Origin: Streptomyces sp. LUP47B
GTDB lineage: Bacteria; Actinomycetota; Actinomycetes; Streptomycetales; Streptomycetaceae
Assembly: GCF_001746295.1 (NCBI RefSeq)
Contig: NZ_MJAH01000011.1
Span: forward strand, 121,187 to 185,186
DNA: 64,000 nt
Reading direction: 5' to 3'
The notes under the pieces were generated by a model, which made no database searches, was not told the origin of the DNA, and saw only the letters and a program-made list of their open reading frames with translations. The translations under genes were made by a program, and so were the position numbers. Shown one piece after another: positions 17,037-27,000 of this stretch; the stretch's first letter is position 1; every line of letters begins with the position of its first letter.

Positions 17037-17067
17037 TTGACAGTTCCTAGCTTTTGAGAGCTACTAT
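17037..17067 (+). promoter_or_regulatory. Promoter of the MFS exporter gene, predicted to give a leaderless mRNA
   Basis: The -35 is TTGACA (17037-17042), followed by a 19-bp spacer and -10 TACTAT (17062-17067). The ATG at 17074 lies 7 nt beyond the -10, where transcription should start, and no Shine-Dalgarno sequence is present. The dyad TAGCTTTTGAGAGCTA (17048-17063) spans the spacer and the start of the -10, a natural site for the TetR protein encoded downstream. Confidence 0.75.
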
Positions 17068-17073
17068 CATTTC

Positions 17074-18618
17074 ATGGAAACTATCACTCCCGACCCCCGC
17101 CGCTGGTGGGCCCTGGCCGCCCTCGTCGCGAGCATGCTGACGCTCGGCTTCGACCTGACGATCCTCAACGTGGCGCTGCCGACCATGGCCGCCGACCTCG
17201 ACGCCGGCACCGGCGCACAGCAGTGGATGGCCGACGCGTACGTCGTCGTCTTCGCAGCCCTGATGCTCCCCGCCGGACTGCTCGGCGACCGGTTCGGCCG
17301 GCGCCGGATGCTGATCACCGGCCTCGCGATCTTCCTCGCCGGATCACTGGTCGGCGCGCTGGCGGGCGATGTCAACGCGGTGATCGCCGCCCGTGCGGTG
17401 ATGGGCGTCGGCGGCGCCCTGGTCACCCCGCTCGCCCTCTCCGTGCTCCCCACGCTCTTCGCCCCCGACGAGCGCACCAAGGCTGTCGGCATCGTCTCCG
17501 CCGCCTCCGCGCTCGGCCTGCCGCTCGGCCCGATCATCGGCGGCTGGCTGCTGAACCACTTCTGGTGGGGCTCGGTCTTCCTGGTCAACGTCCCGATGGC
17601 CGCGATCGGCATCGCCGCCTGCGTCTTCCTGCTCCCCGAGACCCGCGACCCCTCCTCACCCAAGGTCGACGCCCTCTCCGCCGCACTCACCGTCACCGGC
17701 CTCGGCGCCCTGGTCTACGCGATCATCGAGGCACCCACCCGCGGCTGGGGCGACCCGCTGGTACTGGGCATGATCACGGCGTCCGTCCTGCTGATCGCCG
17801 GGCTGGTGCTGCGCGAACGCCGGGTCCCGCGCCCCATGCTCGACATGACCCTGCTAACCCACCGCGGCTTCCTCTTCAACACCGTCGCCGCGACCCTGGT
17901 GAACTTCATCCTGTCCGGCCTGCTGTTCGTGCTGCCGCCCTTCCTCCAGGCCGTCCTCGGCCACGACGCCCTGGGCACCGGCGTCCGGCTGCTGCCGATG
18001 ATGGGCGGACTGCTGGTCGCCTCCCGCCTCGCCCCCCAGGTCGTCGCCCGCTTCGGCGCGCGCGCCGCGGTGAGCGCCGGTCTGGTGGTGCTGGCCTTCG
18101 CCGGGCTCCTGGGCAGCCGTACGACAGTGGACTCCGGCTACGGATTCGTCGCGCTGTGGCTCTCCCTCACCGGCTTCGGCTTCGGCCTCTCGCTCATCCC
18201 CGCCATGAACGGCGGCCTCAGCGCCCTGCCCCGCGACCGCGCCGGCAGCGGCTCCGGACTCCTGATGACCATGCGCCAGGTCGGCGGCGCGATCGGCATC
18301 GCCCTGCTCGGCAGCCTGCTCTCCAGCACCTTCCGGGACCGCCTCGACGTCACCGGGCTGCCCGCCGGGGCCGCCGACACCGCCGGGGAGTCCGTGGTCG
18401 CCGCGCACCTGGTCGCCCGGCGCACCGGCTCCGCCGACCTGCTGGCCTCCGCGAACAGCGCGTACGTCCACGGCATGGGCGTCGTCCTACTGGTCTGCGG
18501 GATCGCGGCCCTCGTCGCCGCGCTGCTCGCCGCCGCCTTCCTGCCGGGCACACCCCGTCCCGCCGAGACCTCCACAGCCCCGGACTTGGCCGCCGAGGAG
18601 GCGGATGCCCGACAATGA
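17074..18618 (+). CDS. MFS drug exporter, DHA2 (EmrB/QacA-like) 14-helix family
   Basis: This 514-aa transporter has an N-terminal first helix ending in DLTILNVALPTMAADL (the DHA2 D-x-T-x-x-N-V-A-L-P signature). Motif A is GLLGDRFGRRRMLI and motif C is SALGLPLGPIIGGWLL. About 14 hydrophobic segments follow to the end. It is expected to be a proton-driven multidrug or metabolite exporter in the cytoplasmic membrane. The ATG at 17074 appears to be the transcription start as well. The 3' end overlaps the tetR gene as ATGA, so regulator and pump are cotranscribed and the regulator probably represses both. Confidence 0.94.
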   Translation: METITPDPRRWWALAALVASMLTLGFDLTILNVALPTMAADLDAGTGAQQWMADAYVVVFAALMLPAGLLGDRFGRRRMLITGLAIFLAGSLVGALAGDVNAVIAARAVMGVGGALVTPLALSVLPTLFAPDERTKAVGIVSAASALGLPLGPIIGGWLLNHFWWGSVFLVNVPMAAIGIAACVFLLPETRDPSSPKVDALSAALTVTGLGALVYAIIEAPTRGWGDPLVLGMITASVLLIAGLVLRERRVPRPMLDMTLLTHRGFLFNTVAATLVNFILSGLLFVLPPFLQAVLGHDALGTGVRLLPMMGGLLVASRLAPQVVARFGARAAVSAGLVVLAFAGLLGSRTTVDSGYGFVALWLSLTGFGFGLSLIPAMNGGLSALPRDRAGSGSGLLMTMRQVGGAIGIALLGSLLSSTFRDRLDVTGLPAGAADTAGESVVAAHLVARRTGSADLLASANSAYVHGMGVVLLVCGIAALVAALLAAAFLPGTPRPAETSTAPDLAAEEADARQ

Positions 18619-19256
18619 ACCACATGACGGCCGCACGCTCCCCCCTCTCCCCCGCCGACCGCCCCCAACTGGGCCTTCGAGAGCGCAAGAAGATCAAGAC
18701 CCGCGAGGCGATCCGCACCGCGACCTACGCGCTCATCAAGGAACAGGGCTACGACGCCACGACCGTCGAGCAGATCGCCGAGCGCGCCGAGGTGTCACCG
18801 TCGACCGTCTTCCGCTACTTCCCGACCAAGGAGGACATCGTCCTCACGGACGAGTACGACCCTCTGATGGTCGAGGAACTGCGCGCCCGGCCCGCCGACG
18901 AGCCGTGGATCGACTCGGTACGGCACGTGATGCGCCTGGCCCTCGACGGCACCACGGCACAGGACCCCGAGGCGATCCGCGTCCGGGCCCAGCTCGGGGT
19001 CCAGGTCCCCGCCGTCCGCGCCCGGATGCTCGAGAGCATGTCGGAGACCGGGCGCATGCTCTGCGAGGCCCTCGCCGAACGCTCAGGACTGCCCGCGGAC
19101 AGCCTCCAGGTCCGCGTCTTCGCGATGTCCCTCATCGGCGGCCTCATGGAAGTCTCCATGTACTGGGCGGAGAACGACTTCCAGGGCGACATGCGCGACC
19201 TCCTGGACCAGGCCCTGGACGTCCTGGACCAGGGCCTGCCGACGAAAAAGCGCTGA
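18615..19256 (+). CDS. TetR-family repressor of the MFS exporter operon
   Basis: This 213-aa protein has an N-terminal TetR helix-turn-helix (REAIRTATYALIKEQGYDAT, TVEQIAERAEVSPSTVFRYF, PTKEDIVLTDEY), then a variable helical ligand-binding domain. The C-terminal part resembles the AcrR-type domain with DSLQVRVFAMSLIGGLMEVS. The ATG at 18615 overlaps the pump stop by 4 bp. The likely operator is the dyad at 17048-17063 within the promoter (inference from operon logic). Confidence 0.92.
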   Translation: MNHMTAARSPLSPADRPQLGLRERKKIKTREAIRTATYALIKEQGYDATTVEQIAERAEVSPSTVFRYFPTKEDIVLTDEYDPLMVEELRARPADEPWIDSVRHVMRLALDGTTAQDPEAIRVRAQLGVQVPAVRARMLESMSETGRMLCEALAERSGLPADSLQVRVFAMSLIGGLMEVSMYWAENDFQGDMRDLLDQALDVLDQGLPTKKR

Positions 19257-19289
19257 ATCCGCTCTCCCCTCCCATGGCATCCTGACCAG

Positions 19290-20048
19290 GTGAACGGTCC
19301 CGAGATCCACGTCGAGTTCGCCCCCGACCTGGCCATGTTCGTCGCGAGCGGCCGCCGCCGGGGGCCCACCGCCCTCACCACCGACGGCGTCTCCTCCCTC
19401 GGCCACGTCGTCGAGTCCACCGGCGTCCCGCTCACCGAGGTCGGGGCCCTGCGGGTGAACGGCCGCGAGGTCCCGAGGTCCTACGTCCCCGCCGCGGGCG
19501 ACTCCGTGGAGATCACGCCCGTCTCCCGCCCCCAGCACATCCCCGGCGCTCCCCTGCGCTTCCTCCTCGACGTCCACCTCGGCACCCTCGCCCGCCGCCT
19601 GCGCCTGCTCGGCGTGGACACGGCGTACGAGTCCACGGACATCGGCGACCCGGCCCTCGCCACCCGCTCCGCGACCGAGAAACGCGTCATGCTCAGCCGC
19701 GACCGGGGCCTTCTGCACCGCAGGGAACTCTGGGCGGGCGCCTTCGTCTACAGCACCCGCCCCGAGGACCAACTCCGCGACATCCTGGACCGCTTCCGCC
19801 CCGAACTACGCCCCTGGACCCGCTGCACAGCCTGCAACGGCCTGCTGCGCGGGGCCACCAAGGAGCAGGTGGCGGACCGGCTGGAGGGCGGGACGGAACG
19901 CTCGTACGACGTCTTCGCACAATGCCAGGAGTGCGGCCGCGCCTACTGGAAGGGCGCACACCACGAACAGCTGGAGGCGATCGTGGCGAACGCCCTGGCG
20001 GAGGTCAACCGCCCAACGCCATCCGCAACGCCTCCGCGTCGGTCGTAG
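19290..20048 (+). CDS. Mut7-C RNase (PIN-like) domain protein with N-terminal ubiquitin-like domain and zinc ribbon
   Basis: This 252-aa protein has an N-terminal beta-grasp (Mut7-C ubiquitin-like) domain, about 1-85, including VTEVGALRVNGREVPR and YVPAAGDSVEITPV. The Mut7-C PIN-like domain follows: FLLDVHLGTLARRLRLLGVD, with conserved Asp and the later TEKRVMLSRDRGLLHR acidic and basic residues. A CxxC...CxxC zinc ribbon closes the protein (CTACNGLL, CQECGRAYWKG). This is the standard actinobacterial architecture. It is thought to be a nuclease acting on RNA, with substrate unknown. The start is GTG 19290. The last 44 bp overlap the convergent DUF255 gene. Confidence 0.88.
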   Translation: MNGPEIHVEFAPDLAMFVASGRRRGPTALTTDGVSSLGHVVESTGVPLTEVGALRVNGREVPRSYVPAAGDSVEITPVSRPQHIPGAPLRFLLDVHLGTLARRLRLLGVDTAYESTDIGDPALATRSATEKRVMLSRDRGLLHRRELWAGAFVYSTRPEDQLRDILDRFRPELRPWTRCTACNGLLRGATKEQVADRLEGGTERSYDVFAQCQECGRAYWKGAHHEQLEAIVANALAEVNRPTPSATPPRRS

Positions 20049-22035
20049 GCGCCTGACAGGTGAAGTGCCGGCAGACGTAGGCGGTGGGCTCGCCGTCGAC
20101 GAGGATACGGTCGGCGAGCAGCGGGAGTTCGTCACTGTCCGGAGTGCCCACCGCGACCACGGCGCCGGGAGCGGTCCCCAGAAGTGCCGTACGGTGCAGG
20201 GCCCTTGTGGCGTCGTCGGTCAGCGCGGGTCCCACGACCGCGACCTCCTTCGGCCCGTCGAGGTGTGCCTCCGCCACCGCGAGTCCCCATCCGACGAACC
20301 GCGGCACCCGGGGCCCGAGCGCCTTCACCACGCCGAGCGCCTGCTCCGCGGCCGTGCGATGGGGCTCGGACCCGGTCTGCGCGGCGTAGGACAACAGCGC
20401 CCCCGCCGCGGCCGTCCACCCGGAGGGCACCGCGTTGTCGGTCGGATCCTGCGGCCGGCGAATCAGCCGCTCGGCGTCGGCGGCCGTGTCGAACAGCCCG
20501 CCCTCGGACCCGGTGAACCGCGTCAGCACATGGTCGAGCAGGAACCCGGCGAAGTCGAGCCAGACCCCCTCCCCGGTCACGGACGCCAGCGCGAGGAAAC
20601 CCTCGGCGACATCGGCGTAGTCCTCCAGCACACCGGCGTTGGCACCGACCTGACCGTCCTTGCTGGTACGGGACAGCCGGGCCTGCTCGTCCAGATGCAC
20701 CCGCACGAGAAGATCAGCGGCCGATACGGCGGCCTCGACCAGGTCGGGCCGGTCGAAGTAGGCGCCGGTCTCGGCGAGCGCGGCGATCGCGAGCCCGTTC
20801 CACGCGGCGACGACCTTGTCGTCCCGGCCGGGCGCGGGGCGCTCCGCACGCGCGTCGAGGAGCCGCCGCCTGATCGACTCGATCGTCTCGGCGTCGAACA
20901 CGGTGTCCTGCTGCGGAAGTTGCAGAACGGACTGCCCGTGCTCGAAAGTGCCCTCCTCGGTCACACCGAAGTACTGCGCCGCGACCTCGGCGTCCTGCTC
21001 CCCGAGCACCTCACGCAACTGCTCCGGCGTCCACACGTAGTACGCGCCCTCGACGTGCCTGCCCGTCCCGTCGTCACTGTCGGCGTCCAGCGCGGAGGCG
21101 AAACCGCCCTCGTTCGTGCGCAGTTCACGGACCATGAACTCGGCGGTGTCGAGGGCGACGCGGCGGGCGAGATCGGAGCCGGTTGTTCGCCAGAGATGGG
21201 CGTAGGTTCGACACAAAAGGGAGTTATCGTAGAGCATTTTCTCAAAATGCGGAATTGTCCAGTCTCGGTCGACCGAATACCGCGCGAAACCACCACCGAG
21301 CTGGTCATAGATCCCGCCGCACGCCATGCGCGCACAGGTGTCCTGCGCCATCTGCAACGCGCCTTCGGATCCGGTGCGGGCGTGATGCCGCAACAGGAAT
21401 TCGAGGACCATGGACGGCGGGAACTTCGGCGCCCCGCCGAATCCGCCGCGCTGCGCGTCGTACTCCCTCGTCAGCCCGAGCAGAGCCGCCGCGAGCTGCT
21501 CCTCGCCGGGTGCCTGCGCGTCGCCGTAGGACATCTCCCGCCCGGAGAGATCCCGCACGATCTTCCCGGCGACCTCGGCGACCTCGTCCCGCCGGTCGGT
21601 CCAGGCGTGCCGGACACCCTCCAGGACCTGCCGGAAGGAGGGCATGCCCTGGCGGGGGGAGGGTGGGAAGTAGGTGCCGAAGTAGAAGGGCTCGGCCTCC
21701 GGCGTGAGAAACACGGTCATCGGCCAGCCGCCCTGCCCGGTGGCTGCCTGCACGGCCTCCATGTAGACGGCGTCGACGTCGGGACGTTCCTCGCGGTCGA
21801 CCTTTACGCAGACAAAGTGGGCGTTGAGGTAATCCGCGGTGGCCTGGTCCTCAAAGGATTCGGACGCCATGACATGGCACCAGTGGCAAGCGCTATACCC
21901 CACGCTCAGGAAGATAGGCACGTCACGTCGCCGCGCCTCCTCGAAAGCAGCGGGTTCCCACGGCCACCAGTCCACCGGGTTGTCCGAGTGCTGGAGGAGA
22001 TAGGGAGACGTGGCGCGTGCAAGTCGGTTGGGCAT
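20005..22035 (-). CDS. Thioredoxin-domain (DUF255 / YyaL-like) protein with six-hairpin glycosidase-like C-terminus
   Basis: This 676-aa protein starts at ATG 22035 (MPNRLARATSPYLLQHSDNP). Residues about 1-165 form a DUF255 thioredoxin-like domain with GYSACHWCHVMASESFED (CxxC active site CHWC) and the cis-Pro-like GGWPMTVFLTP. The rest is an alpha/alpha-toroid related to N-acylglucosamine epimerase/cellobiose-epimerase folds (GGIYDQLGGGFARYSVD, HFEKMLYDNSLL, AWNGLAIAALAETG). The biochemical function of this widespread family is not established. Eukaryotic relatives are SPATA20. Its 3' end overlaps the Mut7-C gene by 44 bp in convergent orientation, which could give antisense interference. 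Confidence 0.92.
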   Translation of the reverse strand: MPNRLARATSPYLLQHSDNPVDWWPWEPAAFEEARRRDVPIFLSVGYSACHWCHVMASESFEDQATADYLNAHFVCVKVDREERPDVDAVYMEAVQAATGQGGWPMTVFLTPEAEPFYFGTYFPPSPRQGMPSFRQVLEGVRHAWTDRRDEVAEVAGKIVRDLSGREMSYGDAQAPGEEQLAAALLGLTREYDAQRGGFGGAPKFPPSMVLEFLLRHHARTGSEGALQMAQDTCARMACGGIYDQLGGGFARYSVDRDWTIPHFEKMLYDNSLLCRTYAHLWRTTGSDLARRVALDTAEFMVRELRTNEGGFASALDADSDDGTGRHVEGAYYVWTPEQLREVLGEQDAEVAAQYFGVTEEGTFEHGQSVLQLPQQDTVFDAETIESIRRRLLDARAERPAPGRDDKVVAAWNGLAIAALAETGAYFDRPDLVEAAVSAADLLVRVHLDEQARLSRTSKDGQVGANAGVLEDYADVAEGFLALASVTGEGVWLDFAGFLLDHVLTRFTGSEGGLFDTAADAERLIRRPQDPTDNAVPSGWTAAAGALLSYAAQTGSEPHRTAAEQALGVVKALGPRVPRFVGWGLAVAEAHLDGPKEVAVVGPALTDDATRALHRTALLGTAPGAVVAVGTPDSDELPLLADRILVDGEPTAYVCRHFTCQAPTTDAEALRMALGG

Positions 22036-22134
22036 GCGTCCATCCTCGCGCACGTCGCAATCCACACGCATCCCCGCCACAGGCATGGAGCACGAACCTG
22101 ATAAATCAAGCTCATGCGCCCCTGAGTCCTCACA

Positions 22135-23766
22135 TCACAACCAGTCGAACACGAGCCGATCCAGGATCGGACTCGGATCCCCCTGCCTGGCCGCCGGCAT
22201 CACCGTAATGCCTGTGCCCCCGAGCGCGCACTTCAGCAACATCCGCTTGTCGACCATGTCTGCTCGTCCCCACGCCTCCTTCAGAGCATCGGGCTGCGGG
22301 ACGTACGACAGGCCACTTTCCGCTCCGACCGCCTCCAGCGTCGAGCTTGCACTCTCGATGACAGCGCGTTGTCCCTCGCTCAGTTCCTCGAAGCGGCCCT
22401 CGTCCATTTTCCCGTAGACATAAAAGTCCTCTTCGAGCTTCCTCACCCGCTTCTGCGCTGCTTCGAGAGCCCTCTCTACTTCGTTCCTCTTCACCTGAGT
22501 CGCCGGATCTGCGAACATGGTCCACCGCCGAGCAATCGCGGTGATCACTGGCGCATCCGGCTCAAGAGCGGTGATGTGGTCGATCCATGCCTGCCCGACC
22601 GCGCGATCAACGCGTTCAGCGAGGGTCACCAAACCCTCGCAGACTGACCTGCCGCGCGTCTGGCGGACTTCACACCGGTAGCGTCCACCGCGCTGGCTCA
22701 TGGGGCCACCGCACGGTTCAAGCATTCCGCTGTCTGTCTTGTCCCGCATCCGGCCACACCGGTAAATGCCCGTACCCAGGTACTTCCCCTCTGGTCTTCC
22801 CATGGCCCACCGCGCATCGGTCCGTTCGGCGATGAGGGCCTTGATGCGAAACCACTCGTCCGTGGTCACCACCCCTGTCCCGCACGAGACGATCCCGCCC
22901 GTTTCGCTGTAGAGGGGCTCTCCGTAACCCTCCCAACTACCCAGAGGGTTCCCGCACTCGTCGGTTCTGCGCCGCCGGACCGGGACCATGCCCGCGAAGA
23001 GCGGGGACTGAGCGAGCTTGCTCACTGCGGTGGGTGACCACGTGGCGCCGCTTCGGGTTCGACGTCCCTCTTCATTGAGTTGATGGGCCGTCTCCTTGGT
23101 GCTCTTCCTGTCCAGCAGCAGATCGGCGACCCTGCGAGCCGTTTCGTACTCTCCAGGATCGGGTTCGACCTTTCCGCTTCCCGGAGGGCTGCAGAGCCCG
23201 AACGGCGGCCTTCCCGTGCCCCTCCGCCCTTCGGCCTTGTGCGAGTCATGGCCGGACTTGACCCGCTGCGCCATGTCCTTCGCTTCTTCCCTCGCCCTCT
23301 CGCTCAGGATCGCGAAGACCACTCGTCCGCCCTTCGATGAATCCAATCCCTCCGACACAGAAACGAGCCGCGCCCGCCTGCGGTCGAACTCGTCAAGCAT
23401 CCGGCCGACCGCTCCCATACCGCGCCGGTCGAAGCGGTCCGTCTTCCACACGGCGAGCGTCTTGGACTTGCCTGCCATGACGGCATGTGTGGCTTTCTCG
23501 AACTCCCTGCGCCGGACATACGTCTTGGATGCTGAAAGCTGCTCGAACCAGATGTGCCGAATCTGAAGACCTTCTGCCTGCGCCCAGCGAACCAGGTCTC
23601 TCACGTGTCCCCGAAGGGTGGCCAGATCCTCCTTCTTGGCGCTGCGACGCAGATAAGCGTCCACAAGCCCCGACGGCTCCCCGGACGCGGGTTTGTCCAG
23701 GCCCATCCCCTCCAACTCGTCAGAACCGAACCCCAATGCGACCAGCGTCGCGTGATCCTCGCGCAC
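22135..23766 (-). CDS. Large serine recombinase / integrase
   Basis: This 543-aa protein starts at GTG 23766 with GGGAG 5 nt upstream (TTG 23769 is possible). The resolvase domain contains the catalytic serine Ser42 in AYLRRSAKKED and the conserved TLAVWKTDRFDRRGMGAV and KGGRVVFAILSERAREEAKD segments. A Recombinase domain (AEGRRGTGRPPFG, ARRVADLLLDRKSTKETAHQ) is followed by a zinc ribbon (YRCGRMRD, LEPCGG, YRCEVRQ, VCEGL). A coiled-coil C-terminus follows (VERALEAAQKRVRKLEEDFY), as in phiC31-like integrases. GC is a little lower than in the neighbours. No phage, plasmid or excisionase gene is adjacent, so it is either a relic or a minimal element. Strand-exchange chemistry looks intact. Confidence 0.93.
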   Translation of the reverse strand: MREDHATLVALGFGSDELEGMGLDKPASGEPSGLVDAYLRRSAKKEDLATLRGHVRDLVRWAQAEGLQIRHIWFEQLSASKTYVRRREFEKATHAVMAGKSKTLAVWKTDRFDRRGMGAVGRMLDEFDRRRARLVSVSEGLDSSKGGRVVFAILSERAREEAKDMAQRVKSGHDSHKAEGRRGTGRPPFGLCSPPGSGKVEPDPGEYETARRVADLLLDRKSTKETAHQLNEEGRRTRSGATWSPTAVSKLAQSPLFAGMVPVRRRRTDECGNPLGSWEGYGEPLYSETGGIVSCGTGVVTTDEWFRIKALIAERTDARWAMGRPEGKYLGTGIYRCGRMRDKTDSGMLEPCGGPMSQRGGRYRCEVRQTRGRSVCEGLVTLAERVDRAVGQAWIDHITALEPDAPVITAIARRWTMFADPATQVKRNEVERALEAAQKRVRKLEEDFYVYGKMDEGRFEELSEGQRAVIESASSTLEAVGAESGLSYVPQPDALKEAWGRADMVDKRMLLKCALGGTGITVMPAARQGDPSPILDRLVFDWL

Positions 23767-24000
23767 CAAGACTCCCCTCGCGTCCCGCGAAGAGGCTATG
23801 CGGCATTGATACCCTCTCCTCCGTTTTCTGAGAATGAGGCACGATCCATTACGAGACGGGCACTTGGTGATCAAACGGAATCCTGAAGAGTTCTGGATCT
23901 CTCTCAAGCCTGACCGTTCGTGATCGCCGCCCCCTCGCGCTCCCGCCCGCCTCGAAGGACACTCATAGGCGAAGTCGTTGCCGCCGGAGGGGGAAGTGAC
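23767..24000. other. AT-rich junction between the serine recombinase and the STAND NTPase gene; possible attachment site
   Basis: The stretch about 23800-23925 is clearly less GC-rich than its surroundings and lies directly upstream of the recombinase start, where serine integrases usually keep attP/attL. It presumably also holds the recombinase promoter. I could not find a convincing matching direct repeat in the other flank (22036-22134), so no att core is called. GGAGGGGGAAGTGAC at the right end is the ribosome site of the next gene. Confidence 0.35.
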
Positions 24001-27000
24001 ATGCGGGACAGTCATCGGGCGGAAGCCGAACGGCTGTTGGGGCGGGCCGTGGAGGAGGAGGTGCGGCGCTCGGGCGGGCGGGTCGACGGGGCCGTACTGC
24101 TCGCGCGGGCCCGGGGATCACTGGACGCGATGGCGCAGACGGCCGCCGACGAGTACGAGGCGTACACACACGCGCTGGACGAGGCGCAGGCCGGTCAACT
24201 CACCTTCGGGCAGCGGTACGCGAAGGAGGCGTCCGGCACTCCTCTGCTGGTGGCCGCGGTCGCCGCTCTGGCCGCTGCCGTGGCCGACCTGGCGCTCGGC
24301 ACCGACACGGGCACCGCGCTGGGCGCGGGCGTGACCGTGGGCGTCGTGGCCGCGGCGACGACCGTGGTCAAGGTGGCCGGCTCGCATCTGCCGGCCGCGC
24401 ACCACCGGGCGGGCGCCATCGGCCAGCCCGGCGGCCCGGAACAGCTCCGGCTCCAGTGGCTGACGGCCCTGGAGGTACGGGGCATCCGGCCCTTCCTCGA
24501 CCAGCAGCGGGTGCTGAGCGCGTCGACCGGCCCGAAGAAGGCGGGCCCGCGACTGCGCGGCACGGACAAGAGCGCGGCGGCCCGCGGCAGGAGTGTGCTG
24601 GAGCAGTCGTTCGGGCAACTCCCGGAGCCGATCAGTGAGTTCGCGGACCGCCGGACGGAGATGGGCCGCATCCGGCAGTGGGTGCAGGCCTCGCGCGCGA
24701 CGACCGAGACCCGGCCCACGGTGGTCGTGCTGCACGGCCCGCCCGGCAGCGGCCGGACGGCACTGGCCGTGCGGGCGGCGCACGACCTCAGGGACTACTT
24801 CCGCGGCGCCTGCGTCGTGGACCTGCGCGGTGACAACCCGGAGGAGTCCCCGCTCTCCACCCGGGACGCACTGCTGCATCTGCTGAACCGGCTCGGCGCC
24901 CCGCGCGAGCAGCTGCTGTTCCGTGAGCGTTCCTCTCCCGACCAGCAGGTCAAGCGGCTGAGCGAGCTTTATCACCAGCATCTGACCGGCCTGCCGGTGA
25001 CGATCGTGCTGGACGACGCCTCGGACCCCGAGCAGGTCCGCACCCTCGTGCCCGAGCGTTCCGACAGTCTGGTCCTGGTCACCGCCCGCGAGCCGCTGGG
25101 CCTGCCGTCGGACCTCGCCGCCCATGTGCACGAACTCCCGGTCGACTCCCTGGACGCGGCGGGCGCCGAGGAGCTCCTCGAGGCGGCCGCGCAGTCCACC
25201 AGCGGCCCCTACGACGCCCAGTCGGCCGACCTGATCAGGGAGTTGTGCGGCGGTCTGCCCCTGGCCCTGCGCATAGCGGGTTCGTCCCTCGGTCCCCGCT
25301 CCCCGCGCCAACTGGCCACTGATCTCGGCGCGTACGGTCCGGTCGGGCCCGTCGAACGCGCCCTGTGGCTGCGTTACACCGACCAGTCGGAGCAGGCCCG
25401 CCGGTTGCTGCGCCGCCTCGCGTTGGCCGGCCGGTCCTCGCTCGGCGCCGCCGCGGCCGCCGCGCTGCTGGCCACCGACGAGACGGAGGCGACCCGGCAC
25501 CTGGTGGCGCTGGCCCGCGCGGGCCTGATCGACCACGTCCGCGGCAGCCGTTACCGCGTCCACGACGTGGTCCGCGCCTTCGCTCAGGCCAGACTGCTGG
25601 ATGAGGAGGAGCCGGCCGAGCGCACGGCCGCGCAGGAACGCCTCATCGTCAACTACGCCGACCTCGCCGACTCGGTGCTGCGCCTGGTCGACGGCAACAT
25701 GTCGACCCGCTCGGACCGTTTCAGTCCGCACGGCTTCACCTCCCTCGACGAGGCGCTGCGCTGGCTGGACGACGAGTCGAGTTTCATCACGGCGGCGCTC
25801 AGGCACGCGGAGGGCGTCAACCAGGGGGCGGTCCTCAATCTCCTGGGCGCGCTGTGCGACTACTGCCTGCTGCGCGGCGACCTCTACCGCCTGGGTGAGA
25901 TAAGCGAGTTGGCGCAGGCGGTGGACCAGGGGCTGCTGGTCCGCTCGGTGCAGTGGCGCACCGGTATCGCGGCCCGCCAGCTGGGTGAGCTGGACAAGGC
26001 GCGCACGACACTGACCTCGGTGGTCGACCTCTATATGGAGGCCCACCACGACGCGGGCGCCGCGCGCGCTCTGTGTTCCCTGGGCATCACCCTCCACCAC
26101 CAGGGCCAGCTGACCGAGGCGGCGGCGAAACTCGAGGAGGCCCTGGCCCTCCAGTCGCCTCCCGAGCTGGCCACGGACCGCGCCTGGACCATGCACGCCC
26201 TGGCGGCGGTCGAACGCGACCGCGGCCGTGTCGCGCAGGCACAGGACCTGCTGACCCGTTCCCTGGTCCTGCACCGCGCCGGCGAGTCCGTCCACGGCGA
26301 GGCCTGGGCCCACTTCCAGCTCGGCCAGCTGGCCCTGCGCATGGGCGACGTACCGCGCGCGGAGTCGGAGCTGAGGACAGCCCTCGACCTGTACGGCCGT
26401 ACCCGCGACGCCCGCGGTGAGGCGTGGGCGCTGACCCAGCTGGCGCGGGCCCGCCTGGTGGCCGGGGATCCGTCGGCGGCGGTGGACGGCCTGCGCCAGG
26501 CCGCGTCCCGCCACCGCGACAACGAGGACGCGCGCGGCGAGGCGTGGACGGTGTACTACCTGGGTCAGGCGTTGGAGGAGACGGGCAACCTGGACCTCGC
26601 GGTCCGTGAGCTGGAACGCTCGCGGACGATGTTCTCCCGTATGCGGGACGTCTACGGCCTGGCCTGCGCCCGTCACCACTCGGCCCGTGCCACCCGCGAC
26701 CAGCGCGCCGCGCAGACGGGTTCGCTGCGCAACTCGGGTTTCGCCCGCCAGCTCCTGGTCGACGCCCGCGCCGACTTCCAGCGCATCGGCGTCGCCCACG
26801 GGGAGGGGTGGACCTGCCTCGAACTGGCGGTGGTGGACGCGGGCAACGGCCGTACCCCGCAGGCCCTCGCCCTGTGCGACGAGGCGGTGGCCCTGTTCGC
26901 CTCCTACGGCGACGAGCGGGGCGAGGACTGGGCCCGCTTCCTGCGCTGCACCCTGCTGCCGTACGCGGCACCGGGCGGCGTGGAGATCGGCGCGGCGGTC

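Noticed and set aside
22036..24000. att direct repeats flanking the serine recombinase
   Set aside because: I compared both flanks by eye and found only short fortuitous matches (for example CCTGA), not a core repeat.
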